Positions 1 through 5,093 of a stretch of DNA of 5,093 bases are shown in pieces (positions within the stretch are counted from its first letter, which is position 1; each line of letters begins with the position of its first letter). The stretch comes from an uncultured Lachnospiraceae bacterium (lineage in GTDB: Bacteria; Bacillota_A; Clostridia; Lachnospirales; Lachnospiraceae). A program made the translations under genes and the position numbers. Where the stretch lies: assembly GCA_910585655.1 (NCBI GenBank), contig CAJUFW010000012.1:3904-8996 (forward strand), given 5' to 3'. The notes under the pieces are model-generated. The model did no database searches. It was not told where the DNA came from and worked only from the letters and a program-made list of their open reading frames with translations.

Positions 1-180
1 CACACCCTGATATTTTATTAAGACACCATTTTCTATGACAAATTCTTTGTAGCTTATATCAATTCCATCAAAAGAGGAAGTTTCTGGATATTGTTCTGCT
101 GCGACTACCTGGAAACCGGCAGCTGTGCAAAGCACAGCTGCCAACAGGAGCAGCAAGACTATTTGTTTTTTTGTCTGCAT
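1..180 (-). CDS. Secreted protein, N-terminal part only; probable BspA-like leucine-rich-repeat surface protein
   Basis: Sixty codons are visible from ATG at 180 (reverse strand), and the frame stays open to the window edge, so the 3' end is missing. The start is supported by GAAAGGGG eight nt upstream. Residues 1-27 are a textbook signal peptide: MQTKK n-region, a leucine/alanine-rich core, and a VVAA-E cleavage site. The mature part contains 'FVIENGVLIKYQG' (about residues 47-59). In my recollection this is how many BspA-like (LRR_5) proteins begin ('F.IENGVL.KY.G', followed by 'VVIP.GV..I'). The repeats themselves would lie outside the window. The gene starts 29 nt after the protease stop codon on the same strand with no visible terminator, so the two are probably co-transcribed. 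Exported secreted protein: high confidence. LRR family: moderate confidence. Confidence 0.72.
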   Translation of the reverse strand, partial: MQTKKQIVLLLLLAAVLCTAAGFQVVAAEQYPETSSFDGIDISYKEFVIENGVLIKYQGV

Positions 181-209
181 ATACGTTGCCCCTTTCAAAT
201 GCCTTTTCC

Positions 210-2279
210 CTAATTAGTAGGTTTTGGTTTTGTATAATTCAGAGCATCAAAATAACTGGAATTTGCATTATAAACATTTACAGCCTTTGTTCCCATTGCT
301 TTTAAATAAGTAGTAAGGTTTCTAAGTTTAAAACTTTTTTGATCATACTTACTTAATACAAAATCAGATGGTTCTGCATCCGATTTATTTGGGATACTAC
401 TGTCAGTCGTATAATAATGCCTTATCACTTTTTTAGATATTTCTTTCGCACACTCATAACGATTTTCACATTCCTTTACACTATCTGCTCCAGTTGAAGA
501 ATCTTCTCCATGAACAATACGCACATATTCTCCATTTACTTTAACATAAGCACTATGGGCAAATGTATCTGTCGCCACATGGAGCGCCATACCATAAAGA
601 AATGCACATTGACGAGCCTCGGTTACATTACCTAATCCTTTATTTTTAAAAATAGTTGCCCATGTTGTTGTGCCTATCCCATCATTTCTGATCTGGGCTT
701 TAAAAGTATTATATGCCCTTTGTTCCAAGTAAGTTGGCTTTCCATTATTTATGGCACCATCATCATAAATATCCTGTGCTAAATCAATGAAATAAAAATA
801 GGATGCTACATAATTACATCTTGTATCATCTTCATAATATGCCCAGCCATGAAACTCTGGATATACCGTCATTTTTTTTACATATTCATCATTCGCTCTG
901 GCTCCTGCTTTCAAAGCATTATACAAATTTACATTCGCATCTTTCACATCTTTTCCTGGGTTATCCTTCTGTTCATTGTTTTCCACGAACTTTATATGTG
1001 TATCTCCATCCCAGCTTCCCTCCACCAAATCATTCTCAAAAACTTCAATCGTCTTCTTATTCTCCGCAAGATTCACATCCGAATTCATGCTCCCATATCC
1101 GACAGCCATCATCGCATCCATAACCGCTACCGCCTGCTCTATGTCCAGCAAGCCATATCCTTCCTCAACCTGACGGTTTGCGCTCTTCTGTAAAATATAT
1201 CGGATCAAATCAACAGATGCTAAAGGATTCTTCTGTAACAAAACAGATACGGCGCCTGTCACATGTGGAGCAGCAAGGCTAGTTCCGGATTCTACACCAA
1301 TTCCACCAAAGTGACTGATAGAAGCCACCAATTCTCCTGGCGCCAGAAGCTCCAGATTTTCTCCTGTAGCACTCTTCTCTGCAATTTCTGCCATCGAATC
1401 TACCGAACCAACTGCAATGACTTCCGGATAATTCGCCGGATATTCTACTACACCCTTATTTCCGGCAGCCGCTACGATAATAATTCCTGCTTCGGAAGCC
1501 TCCTGAATCGCATAGCGTAGCACTTCGGAATCCGTCTGTAATCCAAAACTCAAATTGATCACATCGACATCTTCTTCGATCGCCCAGTGAATCGCCTCTA
1601 CTACCCGGCTAATCGGGGCTGTCAACGCAAACTCGAAAATCTTCCCGGAATAAATCTCTACATTTGGATTCACACCCTGATAACCGGATTCTGTCCCTGC
1701 AGAAGAGATAATACCTGCAATCGCTGTCCCATGACCGACCGGATCGTCAAAAGAGCAGAACACTTCTTCCTCTCCTGGTACGAAATTTTTACGCTTAGCT
1801 ACCGGAATATCGTCCGTCTCGTCTACACCGGAATCCAGGACGGCTACCTTTACCTTCTTGGCGGTGGATCCGGTCTGCACATCATCTGCATGAATCATTT
1901 TCATATTCCATACCAGATTTTCCTCACTGTCACTTGTCTTTCCCTGATGTTCGGTTTTCTTCGTTCCATCCGGTTCTTCGTCTGGTCCTGGCTGCTCAAA
2001 GAAAGCGGTAACTTCCAAATCCTCTGAAATAGCTGCTACATTTGCATCCTGACGCATCTGTTCTGCTTCGCTTTTGGTCAGACTTAGAGTCATTACCTGA
2101 CTGTCTGTCTCCTGCTCGGCAATCGTCTGCACCTGCGCGGCTTTTTTCTGATAAGCAGCTTTCTTTGTTGTTTCCCTGCCGTTTTTCAGAACTACGACAT
2201 ACTGTTTTTTCTCCTCTGCCCGTACCTTTACGGCGCTGCAAAGTCCCACTACAAATACTGCTACCAGCAGCATAGCCAA
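210..2279 (-). CDS. Secreted subtilisin-like (S8) serine protease with C-terminal zinc phospholipase C-like domain
   Basis: This is a secreted endopeptidase. Numbering is from TTG at 2279, the first canonical in-frame start. In order: a hydrophobic signal segment (residues 3-16) with cleavage near VRA-EE; an inhibitor I9-type propeptide (about 26-93, 'YVVVLKNG' to 'ISEDLEV'); an acidic linker (96-120); and the S8 domain (about 123-390). The triad is complete: D149 in 'VAVLDSGVD', H183 in 'GHGTAIAG', S334 in 'SGTSLAAPHV', with oxyanion N274 in 'AAAGN'. Residues about 415-680 are not part of a normal subtilisin. They contain H477 in 'PEFHGWAYYEDD' and H567/D571/H575 in 'ALHVATDTFAHS', a HxxxDxxxH pattern like metal ligands of zinc-dependent phospholipase C/DUF6765-type helical domains (inference). 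The true N-terminus probably lies upstream: KKYER just before TTG would complete the signal peptide (see the RBS entry). The C-terminal third is clearly more AT-rich than the protease part. Confidence 0.93.
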   Translation of the reverse strand: MAMLLVAVFVVGLCSAVKVRAEEKKQYVVVLKNGRETTKKAAYQKKAAQVQTIAEQETDSQVMTLSLTKSEAEQMRQDANVAAISEDLEVTAFFEQPGPDEEPDGTKKTEHQGKTSDSEENLVWNMKMIHADDVQTGSTAKKVKVAVLDSGVDETDDIPVAKRKNFVPGEEEVFCSFDDPVGHGTAIAGIISSAGTESGYQGVNPNVEIYSGKIFEFALTAPISRVVEAIHWAIEEDVDVINLSFGLQTDSEVLRYAIQEASEAGIIIVAAAGNKGVVEYPANYPEVIAVGSVDSMAEIAEKSATGENLELLAPGELVASISHFGGIGVESGTSLAAPHVTGAVSVLLQKNPLASVDLIRYILQKSANRQVEEGYGLLDIEQAVAVMDAMMAVGYGSMNSDVNLAENKKTIEVFENDLVEGSWDGDTHIKFVENNEQKDNPGKDVKDANVNLYNALKAGARANDEYVKKMTVYPEFHGWAYYEDDTRCNYVASYFYFIDLAQDIYDDGAINNGKPTYLEQRAYNTFKAQIRNDGIGTTTWATIFKNKGLGNVTEARQCAFLYGMALHVATDTFAHSAYVKVNGEYVRIVHGEDSSTGADSVKECENRYECAKEISKKVIRHYYTTDSSIPNKSDAEPSDFVLSKYDQKSFKLRNLTTYLKAMGTKAVNVYNANSSYFDALNYTKPKPTN

Positions 2280-2297
2280 TACTCGTTCGTATTTTTT

Positions 2298-2317
2298 GAC
2301 AAAAAATTGTCCCCCCT
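2298..2317 (-). promoter_or_regulatory. Strong RBS of the protease gene, with no canonical in-frame start at the right distance
   Basis: On the minus strand AGGGGGG (2317-2311) is the obvious Shine-Dalgarno. The annotated TTG start (2279) is 31 nt away, too far. In-frame codons closer to it are GTC AAA AAA TAC GAA CGA GTA, encoding the basic n-region expected of the signal peptide, but GTC (2300-2298) is not a normal start. A TTG at 2302-2300, eight nt from the RBS, is in another frame and stops after 13 codons. One extra A in the A6 tract (2297-2292) would join that TTG to the protease as M-S-K-K-Y-E-R. Confidence 0.6.
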
Positions 2318-2402
2318 AACTTCATCTTTTTTTCATTTGTATCACTTGTTTCTACTGCTCCTCCTGCCACACCGCCTCCCTTTCCTGATGTGGTACTTCC
2401 AT

Positions 2403-2411
2403 CTTATACCA
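2403..2411 (-). promoter_or_regulatory. Candidate extended -10 promoter for the protease operon
   Basis: The minus strand reads TGGTATAAG (2411-2403), an extended -10 (TGnTATAAT with one mismatch). There is no good -35 at 2431-2426, as can be tolerated for extended -10 promoters. If used, the 40-bp inverted repeat would lie directly upstream, where an activator or repressor would bind. Competing candidate: see 2500-2527. Confidence 0.3.
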
Positions 2412-2428
2412 GCTTTCTCCTCTTGCCT

Positions 2429-2468
2429 AGAGGACATATCAGTGGTTTTCACCACCAATATGTCCTCT
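2429..2468. repeat. Long inverted repeat / RNA hairpin between divergent promoters; possible operator
   Basis: AGAGGACATAT (2429-2439) and ATATGTCCTCT (2458-2468) are perfect inverted copies. Inside them GTGGT (2442-2446) and ACCAC (2451-2455) also pair. Read as minus-strand RNA, the two intervening positions form U-G and G-U wobbles, giving an unbroken 18-bp stem with a GAAA tetraloop. Read as plus-strand RNA, they are C/A mismatches. The right arm is followed by TTTT on the plus strand, but no plus-strand gene ends here, so a plus-strand terminator has no client. The repeat abuts the -35 of the peptide promoter, so a binding site for the nearby dual-HTH regulator is equally plausible. The structure is certain; its role is not. 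Confidence 0.8.
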
Positions 2469-2496
2469 TTTCAAATCCGGTTTTTCCATTTATAAT
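2468..2496 (+). promoter_or_regulatory. Promoter of the small exported peptide gene
   Basis: A perfect TATAAT (2491-2496) is preceded, after a 17-nt spacer, by TTTTCA (2468-2473), which matches four of six -35 positions. Transcription would begin near 2503 and give a leader of about 60 nt. The -35 overlaps the last base of the inverted repeat, which suits control by a protein bound there. Confidence 0.5.
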
Positions 2497-2499
2497 AAG

Positions 2500-2527
2500 T
2501 TTATATGAGCAATCTTTATAACTACAA
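2500..2527 (-). promoter_or_regulatory. Alternative minus-strand promoter for the protease operon, facing the peptide promoter
   Basis: The minus strand carries TTGTAG (2527-2522), a 16-nt spacer and TATAAA (2505-2500). The -10 is good and the -35 weak. Transcripts would start near 2493 and carry the 18-bp hairpin in a leader of about 200 nt. This promoter would overlap the oppositely oriented peptide promoter. Confidence 0.25.
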
Positions 2528-2562
2528 CACCACCCATAAAACCAACAAAGGAGTGACAAACT

Positions 2563-2733
2563 ATGAAGAAAAAACTGTTTTCTATTGGAACTGCACTAGC
2601 GGTTACGCTGCTACTTACCCCGCTGGTAATCCCACAACCTAAAAAACCTTGCTGCGCAAATTACCCGAACTGTTTTTGTGAAAAGGGCATAGAACCACAG
2701 GATGATACACCTCCTAAAAAAATAAAAACCTAA
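2563..2733 (+). CDS. Small exported cysteine-containing peptide (56 aa), candidate signalling pro-peptide
   Basis: ATG at 2563 is preceded by AAAGGAG (2547-2553) at nine nt, and a TATAAT promoter lies 67-72 nt upstream, so this is a convincing small gene. The product starts MKKKLFS, then has a hydrophobic core (about residues 5-23) and a short polar tail. There is no AxA-type cleavage site; the core ends 'TPLVIPQPKKP'. The tail has four cysteines in ten residues (C30, C31, C37, C39; 'CCANYPNCFC') and a charged, proline-containing end. I recognise no family. Its stop overlaps the stop of the convergent HTH/TPR regulator by four nt. A short exported peptide beside such a regulator is the usual arrangement of RRNPP pheromone systems, so I infer a pro-pheromone or regulator-linked peptide. 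Alternatives are a small membrane peptide or a bacteriocin-like peptide, though no modification or immunity genes are visible. Coding: confident. Role: inferred. Confidence 0.75.
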   Translation: MKKKLFSIGTALAVTLLLTPLVIPQPKKPCCANYPNCFCEKGIEPQDDTPPKKIKT

Positions 2734-4748
2734 AACAAAGTATCTATCCCGTATTCTTTTTGACAATGTTTCTGAATATGTTCTACATAAAACGTATAAT
2801 CTAGTAATTCTGCAAGCGCCAAAGTCTGTCTGCAAATAGGTAAGCAGACTTTTTTCTTTTGCTCCCTTGATTCTCTTGCCGCCTCATAGTCCTCGCCCTC
2901 TTCCCGTTTTTTTGCCTCCTGGTCGTATATCTGTTCTTTATTCCAGGCAAGTTTGTATAAAAATTCTACTACTGATGCGCCGTCCTTCACCCGATAGCCT
3001 AACCACAATCCCTTTTTTGATATCGCAATACCCTCTTCATATTTCCCTTGATTTCCCAGATAACGTTCCAGATTATATAGAGATAACAGGTACTGCGGCG
3101 CATTTTTATCTACACCTGCCGGGTTGTGTTCACAATTTTTTACTATCTGATTTAAAATTTTTTCTGCCTCCTGAAATTCCCCCAAGGCCTCCCTGGCATT
3201 GGCAATATTATTTATCAGGGCAATCTCCTGATACCCCAACGGCCAGGCTGCCAAATCCGCCTCCTCCGGAACCGTTAAAGCAAGAGCTGCCCTTAAACGG
3301 TTCAGTTCTTCTTCCCTTGTTATCTCTTTAAACTGCCCTGCTAAAATGGTTTGAAGCATTTCGATACATTGCTGGTTTACAGGTTCCTTTCGGTACAATT
3401 CCTTTACAAAATCTTCTACTTCTTTCCTTGCTTCCTCATACTCCCAATAGGAAATCAGTTTATTGATTTTTTGATACTGCTCATGTACCGCAAGCTCGTT
3501 TGACATAATGTCCGTAGAATACCGATACCCGTCTCTGCCCAATGCCTTTAGTATCTTCTGATAAATATAAAGGCTGCTGTCTACCTCTCCTTGTTCCAGA
3601 CGCTGTATTGTTTTGGTCGTAATATTCGTAGCGTTTCCCAGCTTCTCTCTTGATAGCTTTTTTTGCTTTCTCATCGCCAAAACGCTCTCTCCTAACGGCA
3701 GCCCCCGGAAGCTTGGTCGCAGCAGCTCGATAAAATCATCCAACTGCCCCTCTTTCCAGTCCACGTACCCTCTATCTTCTTTTTTCTCCTCCCCCTCTTT
3801 TCTGACTACCTCCCATTGCCAGTTCTCTAAAGCAGCCAAAAGCCTCAAAACGTCTGCTCTCTTTTCTTTTTGCCTCCCCTCAAGACCATACTCTTTTTCA
3901 TAGCAGAGCAAAGTCTCCAGCCCATACAGTTTTTTCCCCTCTTTTATCATGAGCCAACATTCCTGGCAAAGTGCCGTTTGCGGAGTCTTTCCCGCCAAAG
4001 CCAGACGCTTTAAATACAAAGCTGCCAAATATTGGTATTGGTAATACACCGCCTTGGGATCGGAAAACTGCTTTTTTACCTTTTCCAATAATTTCCGATA
4101 AAAAAACAGACCCTTCTCCCTTGTCTCTTTTTTTTGACAGAAAATATCTGCCTGCAACGCCTTTAATGTTATTTCTATCCTGCCAAGACGAAATCCTTTT
4201 ACCTGTCTGACGCCTTCTTCCGGAAGCGTCAGGCGGAGCGCCCTCTCCATTTCCGCTGCCATTTCTTCTGGGGTTTTTATCGCTGGTTCTGCCATATGCT
4301 CCCCATTTTTATAATAGCAGGCAAGCACCCTCGCTCCCCGTAAAAATTGTTCCTGGCAATTCTTTTCCGGGTTATTTTTCTGTTCCCATTCCCTGTCTTT
4401 CTCATTGGAAAATCTTTCTTTTTTCAGCATTTCCCACGATTCCTGCCAAAGCGCCCAAAAAATCTGCCCGCATCTCTTCTGCAGGAAATACATCTGCATA
4501 TCCCGGTACAGACATTCTTCTATCTCTGTCTTATAATACATACAGGAAAATTGGTCGGATACCTGTCCCAGCCGCTCTAGCAGCATATCGGATACCCATT
4601 TGCCCGGCTCCTTTTCCCCCCGTTCATATGTTCCAAAAGCACTGCTACTGCATAGTCCGGCTATCGTCTCCTCAATCGGGACGTGTAGAGTTGTCCGCAC
4701 GCTTCGGATTAACTTCCCTCTGGAAAAGCTCTGGCTTTTTTCTTCCAT
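2730..4748 (-). CDS. Large XRE-type transcriptional regulator with two HTH domains and TPR-like repeats (RRNPP-like)
   Basis: ATG at 4748 has AGAGGA four nt upstream. The 672-residue cytoplasmic protein starts with a Cro/C1-type HTH (about 11-61, 'GKLIRSVR' to 'ERLG', with 'FGTYERGE' as recognition region). An alpha-helical segment follows (about 62-345). A second, more canonical HTH lies at about 353-404 ('LAMRKQKKLSREKLG..T.I...TIQRLEQGE'), and TPR-like helical pairs at about 420-660 (for example 'NIANAREALGEFQEAEKIL' and 'GNQGKYEEGIAISKKGL'). The halves look duplicated: 'RALRLTLPEE' (169-178) matches 'AALALTVPEE' (487-496), and the HTHs sit 342 residues apart. Most RRNPP regulators have about 280-430 residues and one HTH, so this is a double-length version. 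It probably binds DNA and senses a peptide through the TPR region (inference). Its 3' end overlaps the peptide gene tail to tail. No terminator is visible in either direction. The product is lysine/glutamate-rich and has no membrane segment. Confidence 0.88.
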   Translation of the reverse strand: MEEKSQSFSRGKLIRSVRTTLHVPIEETIAGLCSSSAFGTYERGEKEPGKWVSDMLLERLGQVSDQFSCMYYKTEIEECLYRDMQMYFLQKRCGQIFWALWQESWEMLKKERFSNEKDREWEQKNNPEKNCQEQFLRGARVLACYYKNGEHMAEPAIKTPEEMAAEMERALRLTLPEEGVRQVKGFRLGRIEITLKALQADIFCQKKETREKGLFFYRKLLEKVKKQFSDPKAVYYQYQYLAALYLKRLALAGKTPQTALCQECWLMIKEGKKLYGLETLLCYEKEYGLEGRQKEKRADVLRLLAALENWQWEVVRKEGEEKKEDRGYVDWKEGQLDDFIELLRPSFRGLPLGESVLAMRKQKKLSREKLGNATNITTKTIQRLEQGEVDSSLYIYQKILKALGRDGYRYSTDIMSNELAVHEQYQKINKLISYWEYEEARKEVEDFVKELYRKEPVNQQCIEMLQTILAGQFKEITREEELNRLRAALALTVPEEADLAAWPLGYQEIALINNIANAREALGEFQEAEKILNQIVKNCEHNPAGVDKNAPQYLLSLYNLERYLGNQGKYEEGIAISKKGLWLGYRVKDGASVVEFLYKLAWNKEQIYDQEAKKREEGEDYEAARESREQKKKVCLPICRQTLALAELLDYTFYVEHIQKHCQKEYGIDTLF

Positions 4749-4828
4749 AGATTCCTCTGCCCCTTCTCTGTCTACCTCTGTCTGCCGCCGTCTTATATAA
4801 ATAAGAATCCCGCCCGGAGAACTTTCCT

Positions 4829-4855
4829 ATCATACAAAAAATCAACCTATTGCAA
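4829..4855 (-). promoter_or_regulatory. Weak candidate promoter of the regulator gene
   Basis: The minus strand reads TTGCAA (4855-4850), a 15-nt spacer, then TATGAT (4834-4829). Each hexamer is a fair match but the spacing is short. The -35 overlaps the end of the upstream small membrane-protein gene. TATATAAG near 4799-4792 is another possible -10 but has no -35. Read-through from the upstream gene is an alternative, since no terminator is seen in the 98-nt gap. Confidence 0.25.
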
Positions 4856-5077
4856 AAGCTGAATGATCATCATAACAACCCAGAAAATAATATATAAAAT
4901 CATCCCTGTACTGCTAAATGCCAAAAACCGTTTTTCTTTTTTGGTCAGACCGCTTTCCCCTGGACTGCAAGTAAATTTGCGCCGGTTCAACGCCAGTAAA
5001 ATCACTCCAGTCAGGATAACGCCAAAGAAAAACACCATATAAAGCAGATAAACAACCAACGATGGTAAAAGCTGCAT
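4847..5077 (-). CDS. Small two-helix membrane protein of unknown function (76 aa)
   Basis: I chose ATG at 5077 because GGAGG sits five nt upstream. The frame is also open to an ATG at 5092 and possibly beyond the window edge, but those codons encode the ribosome binding site (MMEEV), so the shorter form is preferred. The protein has two hydrophobic helices (about residues 4-30 and 51-75). They are separated by a basic, hydrophilic loop with 'NRRKF' and 'TKKEKR', which the positive-inside rule would place in the cytoplasm. I do not recognise a family. It is on the same strand as the regulator, with 98 nt between them. No hairpin-plus-T terminator follows it, so co-transcription is possible. 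The downstream T-run (TTTTTT near 4842-4836) lacks a stem. Confidence 0.7.
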   Translation of the reverse strand: MQLLPSLVVYLLYMVFFFGVILTGVILLALNRRKFTCSPGESGLTKKEKRFLAFSSTGMILYIIFWVVMMIIQLLQ

Positions 5078-5093
5078 TACTTCCTCCATCATC

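Noticed and set aside
1..1682. CACACCCTGATA occurs at 1-12 and 1671-1682
   Set aside because: Both copies encode 'YQGV' in unrelated proteins on the minus strand; a 12-nt match with no extension is best explained by chance.
803..2027. Several plus-strand open frames of 65-146 codons
   Set aside because: They lie antisense to the protease gene, have low-complexity or biased composition, lack convincing ribosome binding sites and overlap a clearly conserved S8 domain.
1996..2370. Minus-strand 124-codon frame starting at GTG 2370 behind GGGAGG
   Set aside because: Most of it is a frame-shadow of the protease N-terminus with arginine/serine-rich nonsense. Its first 30 codons matter only as a possible alternative leader if the G6 tract loses a base.
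2429..2471. Intrinsic terminator on the plus strand (stem followed by TTTT)
   Set aside because: No plus-strand gene lies upstream, the T-run is only four bases, and the pairing is better on the minus strand.
2733..2780. Terminator between the convergent peptide and regulator genes
   Set aside because: T-rich runs occur (for example TTTTT near 2757) but I found no preceding GC-rich stem on either strand.
2611..2835. Minus-strand 74-codon frame spanning the peptide gene and regulator 3' end
   Set aside because: It is antisense to the peptide gene and out of frame with the regulator, with no RBS or recognisable motif.
2867..4800. Plus-strand frames (2867-3331, 3613-3903, 3971-4210, 4347-4580, 4600-4800)
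   Set aside because: All are antisense shadows of the regulator, proline/serine/phenylalanine-rich as expected from the complement of a lysine/glutamate-rich gene.
1..5093. tRNA, rRNA, CRISPR array, insertion sequence or attachment site
   Set aside because: I saw no direct-repeat array, transposase, terminal inverted repeats around a gene, or tRNA-like cloverleaf on either strand.

Overview
The window looks like a chromosomal accessory locus from a low-to-moderate GC Firmicute, most likely a gut Clostridia/Lachnospiraceae species. The reasons are strong GGAGG/AGGGG-type ribosome binding sites, the protein families present, and an XRE regulator whose first helix-turn-helix carries a 'LCSSS..F..YERGE' stretch that I associate with Lachnospiraceae-type regulators. 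Species assignment is inference.

Layout, left to right. Positions 1-180 (minus) hold the start of a secreted protein cut off by the window edge. Its mature N-terminus resembles the beginning of BspA-like leucine-rich-repeat surface proteins. It follows, after 29 nt and with its own ribosome binding site, a 689-codon minus-strand gene (210-2279). That gene encodes a secreted subtilisin (S8) protease with a complete catalytic triad, fused to an unusual AT-rich C-terminal domain that resembles zinc-dependent phospholipase C-like helical domains. The two genes probably form an operon. The 283-nt region 2280-2562 separates the protease from a divergent small gene. It holds a long near-perfect inverted repeat, a good plus-strand promoter and candidate minus-strand promoters.

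Positions 2563-2733 (plus) encode a 56-residue exported peptide with a KKK/hydrophobic leader and a compact four-cysteine segment. Its stop codon overlaps, tail to tail, the stop codon of a 672-residue minus-strand regulator (2730-4748). The regulator is built from two tandem HTH-plus-TPR-like halves. At the right edge (4847-5077, minus) is a 76-residue protein with two membrane helices, of unknown function.

How it may work together (inference): the HTH/TPR regulator next to a short exported peptide gene has the form of a Gram-positive peptide-pheromone system of the RRNPP type (Rgg, NprR, PlcR, PrgX). The inverted repeat between the peptide promoter and the protease gene is a plausible operator. 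Protease and surface-protein genes would then be the output, comparable in logic to NprR controlling a secreted protease. The most notable details are the duplicated regulator, the overlapping convergent regulator/peptide genes, the protease fusion with a GC step at the domain border, and a protease start region that seems to lack a usable in-frame start codon by one base.
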